A stretch of 47,537 nucleotides of DNA from Gemmatimonadota bacterium (GCA_020350425.1 CP070716.1:101359-148895); one strand, 5' to 3'. Positions 17,103 to 26,604 are shown, counted from the stretch's first letter. The notes: generated by a model not told the origin, from the letters alone. Program-made: numbers and translations.

Positions 17103-17714
17103 TCAGGAGGCGGACGCCTGCTGCTTGCGCCACATGGATTCGGCCACCTGGAGCTGAGCCGGCTCGTTGACATTGAAGAAGAGTGTCTCGGGCTCGCCGA
17201 ACTTCGTGACCTGTTCGAGCGGCAGCGCTCCGGCACGAATGGCCCGGTGAAAGTCCGTGGTTCGCAGGTCTTCCTCGGCGATGCTCTGCTGAATCGGCGC
17301 CTCGCAGGCGGGCCCGTACACGGCGCACAGCGGCTCCACGCCCAGCGGCCCGCGGCTCGCGGGCAGGAAGGCATCGTACCCCTCGGAGCCTTCGACGAGC
17401 GCCCGCAGCAGGTCAGACGACACGAACGGCATGTCCCAGGCGACCACGAGCACCGGTCCTTCGCGGGCAGCCACCGCCGTGAGGATTCCCCCGAGGCTGC
17501 CGCGGTTGGGAATGAGGTCCGCGACGACTTCGAGGCCGGGGTACCACTGCCCCGCCTCGGGGGCGTTGGCAATGAGCAGGGGATCGGCCCCGGTCGCCTT
17601 GCGTACCCGCTCCACGACGTGGTCCAGGAGGCGTGCGCCCCCGACCAGCTCGAGACCCTTGGCTCGACCGCCGAAGCGGCTCGCGGCGCCGCCGGCCAGA
17701 ACGGCGCTACGCAC
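17103..17714 (-). CDS. mobA: Molybdenum cofactor guanylyltransferase MobA
   Basis: This 203-aa nucleotidyltransferase has the signature VLAGGAASRFGGRAKG at the N-terminus and DMPFVSSDLL, whose Asp binds Mg2+. It also has the NRGSLGGILTA loop and the C-terminal FFNVNEPAQL, as in MobA. It transfers GMP from GTP to molybdopterin to make the guanine dinucleotide cofactor. Its start overlaps the queD-like gene by 8 nt. Presence of MobA indicates that the cell uses DMSO-reductase-type bis-MGD enzymes, none of which is in this window. Confidence 0.92.
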   Translation of the reverse strand: MRSAVLAGGAASRFGGRAKGLELVGGARLLDHVVERVRKATGADPLLIANAPEAGQWYPGLEVVADLIPNRGSLGGILTAVAAREGPVLVVAWDMPFVSSDLLRALVEGSEGYDAFLPASRGPLGVEPLCAVYGPACEAPIQQSIAEEDLRTTDFHRAIRAGALPLEQVTKFGEPETLFFNVNEPAQLQVAESMWRKQQASAS

Positions 17715-18129
17715 CGTCGTACTCGGCGAACAATCCCGGCTCTTCCTGCACGCGGACGCGCTCCAGGCGCACGCCGTCGGGGAGGCGCGGCGCGATGCGT
17801 TGCCAGAGGTGAACGGCGAGCGCCTCGCAGGTGGGGAGCTGCTTCCCGAAGGCGAACTCCGGGACGTCGTGGTTGAGGTGCTTGTGATCCAGGCGGTCGC
17901 TGATCTCCTCGCGCAACACGCGTTCGAAATCGTTCAGGCGCACCACCATGGCCGTTTCCTCGTCCACCGGGCCCGCGACGGTGACGTGACACTCGTAGCG
18001 GTGGCCGTGGCCGTGCTCGCTGGCGCAGGCCCCGAACACCTCGGCGTTCTGCTCCGCAGACCAGTCGGGTCGGAAGTAGCGGTGCGCGGCGCTGAACGCG
18101 ACCACGCGTGTGAGGCGCACGGTGGGCAT
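17707..18129 (-). CDS. queD: 6-pyruvoyl-tetrahydropterin synthase / QueD family protein
   Basis: This 140-aa protein has the PTPS/QueD zinc histidines: FSAAHRYF at the start, then EHGHGHRYECHV with an HxH pair. A nearby cysteine (FGACAS) sits where the catalytic Cys of QueD is found. DHKHLNHD and PTCEALAVHLW are also family blocks. QueD makes 6-carboxytetrahydropterin for queuosine, and homologues act on other pterins. The other queuosine genes are not here. Instead it lies between an oxyanion transporter and mobA, so a pterin role tied to the molybdenum cofactor is possible (inference). No Shine-Dalgarno sequence is seen. Confidence 0.87.
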   Translation of the reverse strand: MPTVRLTRVVAFSAAHRYFRPDWSAEQNAEVFGACASEHGHGHRYECHVTVAGPVDEETAMVVRLNDFERVLREEISDRLDHKHLNHDVPEFAFGKQLPTCEALAVHLWQRIAPRLPDGVRLERVRVQEEPGLFAEYDGA

Positions 18130-18135
18130 GCCGGG

Positions 18136-18141
18136 AATGTA
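18136..18141 (-). promoter_or_regulatory. Candidate -10 box (TACATT) just before queD
   Basis: On the minus strand TACATT ends 6 nt before the queD ATG, inside the 20-nt gap after the ABC ATPase gene, and no ribosome-binding site is visible. It could start a leaderless internal transcript for queD-mobA-moeA. The -35 region is poor. Confidence 0.3.
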
Positions 18142-18149
18142 GTGTCGAA

Positions 18150-19145
18150 TCAGAAGACCCGCACGGCCATCGCCTTGACGGCGAGTACCACCTCCGTGCC
18201 GAGGCCGATGCCCAGTTCGTCCAGGGCTCGGGGGGTGATGCGCGCGGCGAGCTCGACACCCACATCCACCATGAGGGTGATGCCCCCGCGCCCGTCGTCG
18301 CCGATCCGCGTCACCCTGCCAGGGAACTCGTTGCGCGCGCTGGAGTGCAGCGGCTCGCGGCTCACCACGATCTCGTCGGCCGGAATCGCGATGGTCGCGG
18401 GGCCGGCCTTCTCGGTCACCACCTGGACGTGCAGCGGGCCGACGCGCACCGTCTTCGCTCCGGAGCCGCCGGGCACGTCCGCACGGAACAGGTTCTCGGG
18501 TGTCACCCGGCTGACCCGCCCCTCTGCCAGCGCGACCAGACGGTCGGACCAGCGGTAGGCGTCCTCGAGCTGGTGCGACGCGAAGCAGAGGGTCGCGCCA
18601 CGCGCCCGCTCCTCGTCGAGCACCCGGTAGAGCTGTGCGGTCGCCGCCCGGTCGATGATGCCCGCCGGCTCGTCCAGCAGCAGGACCGACGGCTCGAGAC
18701 TGAGCGCTCGCGCGATGGCCACCCGCTGCGTCTCGCCCGCGCTCAGGTCGCGAGCCGGGCGCTGGGCCAGGTGCGCCACCTGTAGGCGCTCGAGGGCGGC
18801 GTCCGCGCGCTGCGCCGCGACGGCGCCCCGCACGCCGTGGAGCGCGAGGGCATACAGCAGGTTGTGCCGCACATCGCCGGGGAAGAGGTAGGGATGCTGC
18901 TCCACCATGGTGACTCGGCGCCGCGCGGCGAGTCGCTCTCGCCGTCCCACGACCAGACCCCCCTCCAGGAGGATGGCGCCGGCGCGGGGTCGTTCCACGA
19001 ACGACAGGATCCGAAGCAGCGTGCTCTTGCCCGACCCGTTCGGCCCGACGACAGCGGTGACGGTGCCGCGCTCCAGCTCGAGCGCGTCGACGCTGAGGAC
19101 TGCACGCCCGCCGTATGCGTGCTCGATGCCGAGTGCCTCAAGCAT
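18150..19145 (-). CDS. Oxyanion (tungstate/molybdate-type) ABC transporter ATP-binding protein with Mop domain
   Basis: This 331-aa protein has an ABC ATPase domain with Walker A GPNGSGKST, signature LSAGETQRVAIARAL and Walker B VLLLDEPAG. A C-terminal domain of about 65 residues (ARNEFPGRVTRIGDDGRG to the end) is of the Mop/TOBE type that binds oxyanions in ModC and tungstate-transport ATPases. It overlaps the permease gene by 8 nt. With the neighbouring mobA and moeA, the substrate is probably molybdate or tungstate (inference from context and the Mop domain). Confidence 0.88.
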   Translation of the reverse strand: MLEALGIEHAYGGRAVLSVDALELERGTVTAVVGPNGSGKSTLLRILSFVERPRAGAILLEGGLVVGRRERLAARRRVTMVEQHPYLFPGDVRHNLLYALALHGVRGAVAAQRADAALERLQVAHLAQRPARDLSAGETQRVAIARALSLEPSVLLLDEPAGIIDRAATAQLYRVLDEERARGATLCFASHQLEDAYRWSDRLVALAEGRVSRVTPENLFRADVPGGSGAKTVRVGPLHVQVVTEKAGPATIAIPADEIVVSREPLHSSARNEFPGRVTRIGDDGRGGITLMVDVGVELAARITPRALDELGIGLGTEVVLAVKAMAVRVF

Positions 19146-19833
19146 CGCCCCGTCCCTGGAACAGCTGCAGCAGCACGTTGACGGTGAGCGCCAGCGCCAA
19201 CAGCACCAATCCGAGCGCCATGGCGAGCGCGAAATCCCCCTGAGACGTGGCCAGGGCGACGGCCGTGGTGAGGGTCCGGCTGTAGTGCCGGATGTTTCCC
19301 CCCACGATCATGGCTGCCCCGACCTCCGCCAGGACGCGGCCGAATGCCACGACAACGGCAGCGAACAGGGCGAAGCGCGCGGCGCGGGCCACGGCCAGGT
19401 GCGCGCGCAGCGGGCTCGCGCCGAGCGTGAGCGCCGTGCGTCGCACCCGGGGGTCGATTCCCTGCACCGCTGCGGCGGTGAGCGCCGCCGCGATCGGGGC
19501 CGCCAGCACGACCTCCGCAATGACGATCGCCCACCAAGTGTACAGCAGCTCGGCGCTCCCGAAGAGGCCGCGGCGCGCCAACAGCCCCCACACGATCACG
19601 CCGACGACCACGGTGGGGAACGCGAGCATGGTGTTGAGGACGGTGATGGCGGCGCGCCGACCCCAGAACCGGGTGGTGCCGACCATGAAGCCTGCGGGGA
19701 CCCCGACGCCGCAGGCGAGGACGGTCGAGATCAGCGCAACCCTGATGGAGAGGAGGGTGATGTCAAAGACTTCGGCGTCCCCACCCAGGATGAGCTCGAC
19801 GCCGCGCCGCAGGCCGTCCGCGAAGAAGTCCAA
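19138..19833 (-). CDS. tupB: ABC transporter permease, TupB-like (tungstate/molybdate)
   Basis: A 231-aa membrane protein with about five to six helices and the cytoplasmic permease loop (RRTALTLGASPLRAHL) that docks on the ATPase. The sequence FGRVLAEVGAAMIVGGNI is a hallmark I associate with TupB/WtpB-like permeases. The best start is TTG at 19833, preceded in the same frame, 9 nt upstream, by the TAG stop of the outer-membrane protein gene. No substrate-binding protein gene is present on either side. The TTG start is less certain than the gene itself. Confidence 0.85.
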   Translation of the reverse strand: MDFFADGLRRGVELILGGDAEVFDITLLSIRVALISTVLACGVGVPAGFMVGTTRFWGRRAAITVLNTMLAFPTVVVGVIVWGLLARRGLFGSAELLYTWWAIVIAEVVLAAPIAAALTAAAVQGIDPRVRRTALTLGASPLRAHLAVARAARFALFAAVVVAFGRVLAEVGAAMIVGGNIRHYSRTLTTAVALATSQGDFALAMALGLVLLALALTVNVLLQLFQGRGDA

Positions 19834-19839
19834 GAGTGG

Positions 19840-20547
19840 CTACGAGATGGTGTACCCCAGCACGCCGATGAACCAGAAGTTGTGTGTCCACTCGCTGGTG
19901 CCCTTGACGACCGGGTTGAGCACCGGTGACTCCCCGAGCGAGGGCGGCTCGAAGAACGAGTTGGGGTATTTGAGCTGCCAGATCATGTCCCGCGCCTCGA
20001 TGCGCAGCGATAGCCGCCTCCCCAAGTGCCAGCGGATGCCGGCCCACGGCGCGACCACGAACTTCGTGTTGTAGGCGAAGCCTCCCATTACGGAGTCGCC
20101 CGGCACATCACCCCCGAACGCCAGGCCCATCGAGGCGCCGATGAACGGCGCCAGGCCGTGCCACGTCTTGTGGCCGGTGAAGTGGAGACCGAGTCCGCCC
20201 ATGAGGATCACGAGCGACTGCTTCTCCGTGCCCACCTCCCGCTCCGCAGCAGGCAAGCTGGGGTCGATGATCCGTCGGTCCAGGCTGGCGTAGAGGGCCT
20301 CGAAGCCGGCGTTGGCGGGCCCGCTGAGGTTGATGTCGAGCCGCACCCCGCCGAACGGGCCGCTGGCCGGACCCACCCCGGCGTCGCCGCCCGAGCCGTT
20401 CGCGTATCCTCCCTCCACCCCGAGAATGAACTTGCCGAAGATGTCCCGATAGGGAGAGGATGCCGGGTCGTGGCCGACCTGGGCGGCCGCCGTCGCCGGC
20501 ACGAGGAGGAGCAGGGTGGCCGCTGCCGCCCCGATGAAGTGTTTCAT
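19840..20547 (-). CDS. Outer-membrane beta-barrel protein, function unknown
   Basis: This 235-aa protein has a clear signal peptide (MKHFIGAAAATLLLLVPATAAAQ). It is followed by alternating hydrophobic/polar strands typical of small beta-barrels, such as FGKFILGVEGGYA, APFIGASMGLAF, VVAPWAGIRWHL and LRIEARDMIW. The ATG at 20547 has a GGAG ribosome-binding site. It lies 6 nt upstream of the ABC permease gene and on the same strand, so it heads the molybdenum/tungsten operon. A role as outer-membrane channel for the oxyanion is a guess from position only. Many outer-membrane proteins of this size have structural roles. Confidence 0.8.
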   Translation of the reverse strand: MKHFIGAAAATLLLLVPATAAAQVGHDPASSPYRDIFGKFILGVEGGYANGSGGDAGVGPASGPFGGVRLDINLSGPANAGFEALYASLDRRIIDPSLPAAEREVGTEKQSLVILMGGLGLHFTGHKTWHGLAPFIGASMGLAFGGDVPGDSVMGGFAYNTKFVVAPWAGIRWHLGRRLSLRIEARDMIWQLKYPNSFFEPPSLGESPVLNPVVKGTSEWTHNFWFIGVLGYTIS

Positions 20548-20564
20548 GCTGCTCCGGATGTAGA

Positions 20565-20594
20565 TTGACACGGAACCCGGGTACTTCCTACAAT
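20565..20594 (+). promoter_or_regulatory. Strong sigma70-type promoter of the SH3 protein gene
   Basis: TTGACA (20565-20570) and TACAAT (20589-20594) are separated by 18 nt, the closest match to the consensus in the window. Transcription should start near 20601, about 10 nt before the ATG at 20611. It lies in the divergent gap with the outer-membrane protein gene. Confidence 0.7.
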
Positions 20595-20610
20595 CTTCTC
20601 GGGTACGAGA

Positions 20611-21651
20611 ATGAGGCAATCTAGTCACCTGCTCCGAGCACTACCACCCTGCGGGGTCCTGCTGTTTCTCGCGGCGTGGCCGGCCGCCGCGCCGCTCGCC
20701 GCGCAGCAGGACTATCGCGTCATTACCACGGAGAATCTCCGCCGCGAGCCCTCGGGTCGTGCTACCCTGCTCGCCACGGTGAACGCCGGTGAGGAGATGT
20801 CCGGCGACAGCGTGCGCGGCCAGTGGGTGGCCGTGACCCTGGAGGGCTGGATCTGGGCCCGCTCCACGGCGCCCGGCGACTCGCAGGGCTACGACTTGCG
20901 GGTCGCTGCCTCCAACGGTGAGAACCTGCGCGCGGCGCCCAACGGGCGGATCGTGGCGCGGCTGGCCTCCGGCTGCCTGCTCGAGGAGGTCGAACGCCAG
21001 CCGGGCTGGATTCGGGTGCGGCGCAGCGCCTGGATGTGGGGGAACTCCCTCGAGCGGATCGGGGCCGAGGCGAGCTCCGCCGGCCGGCCGGCAACGCCTC
21101 CGCCGCAGTCGCCCCCCCCGACGGCCCGCGATGCGGTGGGGCTCGACTGGGCGGTCACGGCGGCTGAGGCCGAATTGCGCCGGACGCCCGACGGCGCGCC
21201 GACGGGGTCTCTGGATCCCGATGCGTCGGTGCGGATCATCGCACGGTCGGGCGAGTGGGTGCGGGTCCAGGCGGAGGGGTGGATTCGCGAGAGCGATCTG
21301 CGCCCCTCCGCGCCAGGTGTGCTCGTGGGCGTGAGCGGCGCCGAGGTGCGCTCTCAGCCGCAGGAGTTCGAGGGAAGGCTGGTCCAGTGGACCATCGAGT
21401 TCATCGCGGTCCAGCGTGCCGACGAGTTGCGGCGGGAGATCCCGGAGGGGCAGCGCTACATGCTCGCTCGCGGGCCGCTGCCCGAAGCCGGATTCGTGTA
21501 CGTGGTCCTGGATGCCGAGCAGTTGGCCGAAGTGGAGAGGCTGGCTCCGCTCACCGAGCTGGTGATCATTGGCCGGGTGCGGACGGCCCGGTCCCAGTAC
21601 GTTGGCAACCCGGTACTGGACCTGGTGGACATGGCCGAGAAGCGGGAATGA
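20611..21651 (+). CDS. Secreted protein with three bacterial SH3-type domains
   Basis: This 346-aa protein has an N-terminal export signal ending near PLAAQQ (residue 32). Three repeats of about 50 residues follow, at roughly 34-84, 97-146 and 180-230. Each has the bacterial SH3 pattern: an N-L-R-x-x-P-type start (ENLRREPSG, ENLRAAPNG, AELRRTPDG) and a terminal W-x-V...GW(I) strand. A proline-rich linker (PATPPPQSPPP) lies between repeats two and three. The C-terminal 110 residues (PGVLVGVSGAEV onward) are a separate soluble domain I do not recognise. Such domains bind peptidoglycan or peptides in the periplasm. Confidence 0.8.
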   Translation: MRQSSHLLRALPPCGVLLFLAAWPAAAPLAAQQDYRVITTENLRREPSGRATLLATVNAGEEMSGDSVRGQWVAVTLEGWIWARSTAPGDSQGYDLRVAASNGENLRAAPNGRIVARLASGCLLEEVERQPGWIRVRRSAWMWGNSLERIGAEASSAGRPATPPPQSPPPTARDAVGLDWAVTAAEAELRRTPDGAPTGSLDPDASVRIIARSGEWVRVQAEGWIRESDLRPSAPGVLVGVSGAEVRSQPQEFEGRLVQWTIEFIAVQRADELRREIPEGQRYMLARGPLPEAGFVYVVLDAEQLAEVERLAPLTELVIIGRVRTARSQYVGNPVLDLVDMAEKRE

Positions 21652-21661
21652 GGCTGCCGTC

Positions 21662-22024
21662 ATGAACGAGAACCTGAAGACCAAGATCACTCGAAGGCTG
21701 GACGATCTCTCCGATGAGATCGGTCGGCAGCTGCTGGATTACATGGAGTTCCTGGATTCCCGCTACAACGTCAGCCGGCGTGCCCCCTCCACCGTACAAC
21801 GCATCGCCGAGGGGATCGAGGACCGCATCGGGAGCGTCCGGCTGAGCGACATCGCCGCCAAGAGCACGTCCCAGGTCGTGGACGCCGCCGCCGGGGTCAT
21901 CGAGGGGTTGGCGGCCGCGGGGCGCGTCGTGGCCGACGAGCTGGCTCCGCCGCCCAAGAAACGGAAGGAGGAGGTGACGCCCAGCGAGCCACCGGCGGAG
22001 GGGGGGGAGCGCGCCGACGCTTGA
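21662..22024 (+). CDS. Small helical protein of unknown function
   Basis: A 120-aa protein with no signal peptide. The N-terminus (LKTKITRRLDDLSDEIGRQLLDYMEFLDSRYN) is strongly helical and resembles short DNA-binding or toxin-antitoxin-like helices. The middle is Ala/Ile-rich and amphipathic, possibly binding membrane. The C-terminus is a charged PPPKKRKEE tail. The ATG at 21662 lies 10 nt after the SH3 gene stop. Likely co-transcribed with it; no function proposed. Confidence 0.6.
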   Translation: MNENLKTKITRRLDDLSDEIGRQLLDYMEFLDSRYNVSRRAPSTVQRIAEGIEDRIGSVRLSDIAAKSTSQVVDAAAGVIEGLAAAGRVVADELAPPPKKRKEEVTPSEPPAEGGERADA

Positions 22025-22050
22025 CCGACGCGCGCGGGCGCGCGTAACTT
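22021..22050 (+). promoter_or_regulatory. Candidate promoter of the guaB leader
   Basis: TTGACC (22021-22026), an 18-nt GC-only spacer, and TAACTT (22045-22050). The predicted start falls at about 22056-22057, which is the ATG of a 27-codon leader ORF. Confidence 0.5.
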
Positions 22051-22055
22051 CCTTC

Positions 22056-23593
<1,538 letters not shown>

Positions 23594-23636
23594 GGGGCGG
23601 CACCCGGCCGCCTCGCAGCATCACACCGGCCGTGAC

Positions 23637-23666
23637 CCGCCACCGCCCCCGGCAGGGGGGTGGCGG
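23637..23666. terminator. Hairpin between convergent guaB and agcS
   Basis: CCGCCACC and GGTGGCGG pair over 8 bp, with extra inner C-G pairs around a short loop. It stands in the 101-nt gap between two convergent genes, so it could end transcripts from both sides. No T-run follows it, so it is a weak call. Confidence 0.4.
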
Positions 23667-23694
23667 CGCATCACGCTCGGACCGCCTGCCCGCC

Positions 23695-25437
23695 CTACCG
23701 CCTTCCCGCGCTCTTCTCCGCGAGATACCGCAGACGTGCCTCGCGGTTCGCGATCCATGGCTTGCGCTGGAAGTAGCTCTTGGTCAGCTCCAATACCTTG
23801 GGCGAGAGGAGCAGCAGCGCGAGCAGGTTCGGCAGGATCACGATCCCCAGGAAGACGTCGCCCAGCGTCCACGCCACCGAGAGGGAGAGGATCGACCCGA
23901 CGAAGTGCATGGTGACGAAGGCGAACTTGTAGGGCAATACCGCCACGTGGCCGAACAGGTAGTTGGCGCAGCGGTCGCCGTAGTAGCTCCACGAGATGGC
24001 CGTGGAGACGGCGAACAGCAGGACGCTCACGACCACGATGAAGCGGCCGAAGGTGCCCGGTAGCCCCTTTTCGAACGCCATCATGGTGAGCGGCGCTCCA
24101 CTTTCCACGGCGTCGCCGTACAGTGAGGCGTACGTCGTCCCGTCGGCGGCCACGGCGATGCCACTGTCGCCGTGCACGACCCCCGTGAAGGGCTGCGTCT
24201 GGTCGCCGTCGACGAACAGCGGCTCGACAGCGACCTCGTGCCAGGCGATGTGCGTCACGGCGCTGTCCACGTAACGCCCCTCCTCCAGCACGATCGGCAC
24301 GGCTGCCTCGGCGCTCCTGGGGCCACCGCTCCCTTCCGGGGTCACGTAGGTGATGTCGCCGGTCCCCAAGGTGATCTCCGTTGGAATCCGCGCGGACCAG
24401 ACGCCGGTCATGATGATCACCAGGCCCGTCATCGTGCAGATCACGATCGTGTCGATGAACGGCTCCACCAGCGCGACGACGCCCTCGGAGACCGGCTCAT
24501 CGGTCTTGGCAGCTGCGTGGGCGATCGGTGCCGAGCCCTGGCCGGCCTCATTGGAGAAGAGCCCCCGCTTCACTCCCCACATCATCGTCAAGAGGAAGAC
24601 GCCCACCCCGGTTCCAGCGATGCTGGCCGTCGGGTTGAACGCCTCGCGGAAGATGAGGGCAAAGGTGGGCAAGACGGAGCCGGCGTTGAGTACGATGATG
24701 ATGAGCGCGCCCGTCACGTAGATTGCCGCCATCGCTGGCGCGAGCACGCTGGTCACCCGTCCGATGCGGGTGATGCCCCCGATGATCACCAGCGCCACGA
24801 TGGTGGCGGTGAACAGGCCGGTGATCCACACGGGGATCCCCAGTATGGTGTTCATCGTGTCGGCGACCGTGTTGGCCTGGATAGCGTTGCCGGTGAGGAA
24901 CGCCGTCGTTCCCAGCATCACCGCGAAGAACACCGCCAGCGGCCTCCACGCCGGCCCCAGCCCCCGCTCGATGTAGTACATGGGCCCGCCGGAGACCGAG
25001 CCTTCCCACTTGTGTGGGTCGGTGTCGACCTTCTCAACCGTGCGGTAGTGCTGCGCGAGGGTCACCTCGGAGTACTTGGTGGCCATGCCGACCAGCGCCG
25101 TCATCCACATCCAGAAGAGCGCCCCGGGGCCCCCCCAATGAATGGCCAGCGCGACGCCCGCGATGTTGCCGATCCCGACGGTGGCCGAGAGGGCGGTGGT
25201 CAGGGCCTGGAAGTGGGAGACGTCGCCTGGCTCCGCGGGGTCGTCGTAGTATCCCGAAGTGACCTTGAAGCCGTGCCCCAGCTTGCGTAGCTGCAGGAAC
25301 CCCAGGCGCACCGTGAGGAAGATGCCGGTGCCGAGCAGGGCGACGACCACCCAGGGGATCTCCTCGCCCCGGAACGGGATACCGCGGTCCCAGATGTACT
25401 CAGACGCGGTCGTGACGATTCTCTCGAGCAGTTCCAT
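23695..25437 (-). CDS. Sodium:alanine (amino acid) symporter, AgcS family
   Basis: This 580-aa transporter has the family blocks ATVGIGNIAGVALAI, GGPMYYIERGLG, GVKRGLFSNEAGQGSAPIAHAAAK and DTIVICTMTGLVI. The C-terminal helices include SWSYYGDRCANYLFG. It imports alanine or glycine with sodium. It is about 100 residues longer than the usual 450-480. A polar, non-membrane segment of roughly residues 350-460 (IPTEITLGTGD to MMAFEKGLP) lies between two membrane helices and probably faces outward. The gene is divergent from the NrnA-like gene and convergent with guaB. Confidence 0.92.
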   Translation of the reverse strand: MELLERIVTTASEYIWDRGIPFRGEEIPWVVVALLGTGIFLTVRLGFLQLRKLGHGFKVTSGYYDDPAEPGDVSHFQALTTALSATVGIGNIAGVALAIHWGGPGALFWMWMTALVGMATKYSEVTLAQHYRTVEKVDTDPHKWEGSVSGGPMYYIERGLGPAWRPLAVFFAVMLGTTAFLTGNAIQANTVADTMNTILGIPVWITGLFTATIVALVIIGGITRIGRVTSVLAPAMAAIYVTGALIIIVLNAGSVLPTFALIFREAFNPTASIAGTGVGVFLLTMMWGVKRGLFSNEAGQGSAPIAHAAAKTDEPVSEGVVALVEPFIDTIVICTMTGLVIIMTGVWSARIPTEITLGTGDITYVTPEGSGGPRSAEAAVPIVLEEGRYVDSAVTHIAWHEVAVEPLFVDGDQTQPFTGVVHGDSGIAVAADGTTYASLYGDAVESGAPLTMMAFEKGLPGTFGRFIVVVSVLLFAVSTAISWSYYGDRCANYLFGHVAVLPYKFAFVTMHFVGSILSLSVAWTLGDVFLGIVILPNLLALLLLSPKVLELTKSYFQRKPWIANREARLRYLAEKSAGRR

Positions 25438-25533
25438 GCGTGTCTTCTGGTGGTTGAAGGGTCACAAGATGGGCCCGGCGGCAGCGGCAGGGCAAGGCCC
25501 CGCGCGGCGAGTCTGATTAGATTGGTACGCGCG

Positions 25534-26580
25534 ATGGCCTCAGCCAAGAAAGCCACTCCCTCTCCCTCACGCGGGGTCCCGGTTCCCGAAGCACGGCGCC
25601 GGGCGGCCAAGCAGGTGCTCAAGCTGCTCGAGCCGGGGATGCGCGTGGCCCTGATGACCCACGTCAACGCCGACGGCGACGGCGCCGGGAGCGAGGTGGC
25701 CCTGTGGCACCTCCTCACGCAGCGTGACATCCGAGCGGCGATCACCAACCCCACCCCGTTCCCCGAGCGGTTTGCCTTCTTGCTGGGCAAGGCGGCCGGC
25801 GCGGACAAGTCCTCGTCGGGCGTGAAGTACCTGGAGCGGGCCGACGCCATCGTCGTGCTCGACATCGCCGACCTCGATCGTCTGGGGCACCTGGCCCGGG
25901 TGGTGGAGCGGGTGAACGTGCCGGTGGCCTGCATCGACCACCACGTGAGCAACGGTACGCTGCCCCCCGGCCCGAGGCTGGTGGACGCGGCGGCTTGCGC
26001 CACGGGCGAGCTGATCTACGATCTCGCCCGCGCGGCCCGCTGGGAGCTGACGCCGCACGTGGCGCGGGCCCTGTACGTGGCTGTGCTGACGGACACGGGG
26101 GGATTCCGCTTCAGCAACACCTCGCCCCGCACGCTTCATGTGGCGGCGCACCTGCTGGAGCGTGGGCTGGACGCCGAGCAGATCTACCGCGAGGTGTACG
26201 CTTCCGAGCCGGAGGGGAAGATCCGGCTGCTGGGAGAGGTGCTCGAGACCCTCGTGGTCGAGCCGCAGCACCAGTTGGCGTGGATGACGGTACCGCCGGG
26301 TGCCATGGAGCGGCACGCCGTCGATGCGTCGGACCTGGACGGCATCGTGGAGTTCGCGCGCGCGGTGCGTGGGGTGCAGCTGGCCATCCTGTTTCGTGAG
26401 CTCGCCAACGGCCGCATCAAGGCGTCGTTTCGTTCGGTCGGTCACGTCGACGTGGCCCGCATGGCCGAATCGTTCGGCGGGGGCGGACACCGCAAGGCCG
26501 CCGGCGCGTCGCTCGAGGGCACCCTCGCCGAGGTGCAGGCCATCGTGCTCGATGCCGCACGGTCGGTTGCTCGGCCCTGA
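25534..26580 (+). CDS. DHH/DHHA1 phosphoesterase, NrnA-like (nanoRNase/pAp phosphatase)
   Basis: This 348-aa protein has the DHH superfamily motifs: HVNADGDGAGSE near residue 44, VLDIAD, and CIDHHVSN (D135-H136-H137). The DTGGFRFSNT block follows, and the C-terminal DHHA1 domain has GGGGHRKAAGA. NrnA-type members degrade oligoribonucleotides of 2-5 nt and hydrolyse 3'-phosphoadenosine 5'-phosphate. The ATG at 25534 follows a basic stretch with no ribosome-binding site. A TAGATT box at 25518-25523 ends 10 nt before it. The intergenic 25438-25533 shows nothing else that I can name. Confidence 0.9.
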   Translation: MASAKKATPSPSRGVPVPEARRRAAKQVLKLLEPGMRVALMTHVNADGDGAGSEVALWHLLTQRDIRAAITNPTPFPERFAFLLGKAAGADKSSSGVKYLERADAIVVLDIADLDRLGHLARVVERVNVPVACIDHHVSNGTLPPGPRLVDAAACATGELIYDLARAARWELTPHVARALYVAVLTDTGGFRFSNTSPRTLHVAAHLLERGLDAEQIYREVYASEPEGKIRLLGEVLETLVVEPQHQLAWMTVPPGAMERHAVDASDLDGIVEFARAVRGVQLAILFRELANGRIKASFRSVGHVDVARMAESFGGGGHRKAAGASLEGTLAEVQAIVLDAARSVARP

Positions 26581-26595
26581 CGGCCCGTCTATCAT
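26567..26595 (+). promoter_or_regulatory. Candidate promoter of mrp
   Basis: TTGCTC (26567-26572) and TATCAT (26590-26595) are 17 nt apart. The predicted start is near 26602, only about 3 nt before the mrp ATG at 26605, and no ribosome-binding site exists. The -35 lies inside the end of the upstream gene. Confidence 0.5.
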
Positions 26596-26604
26596 TCGAC
26601 CACC

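Noticed and set aside
6340..18143. Shared 14-mer CACTACATTCCCGG before ligA and queD as a dedicated regulator site
   Set aside because: Chance 14-base matches are expected in a window of this size; only the -10-like part has positional support.
24172..25290. Plus-strand frame of 372 codons opposite the sodium:alanine symporter
   Set aside because: Low-complexity His/Asp/Arg product with no start signal, while the minus strand encodes a motif-complete transporter.
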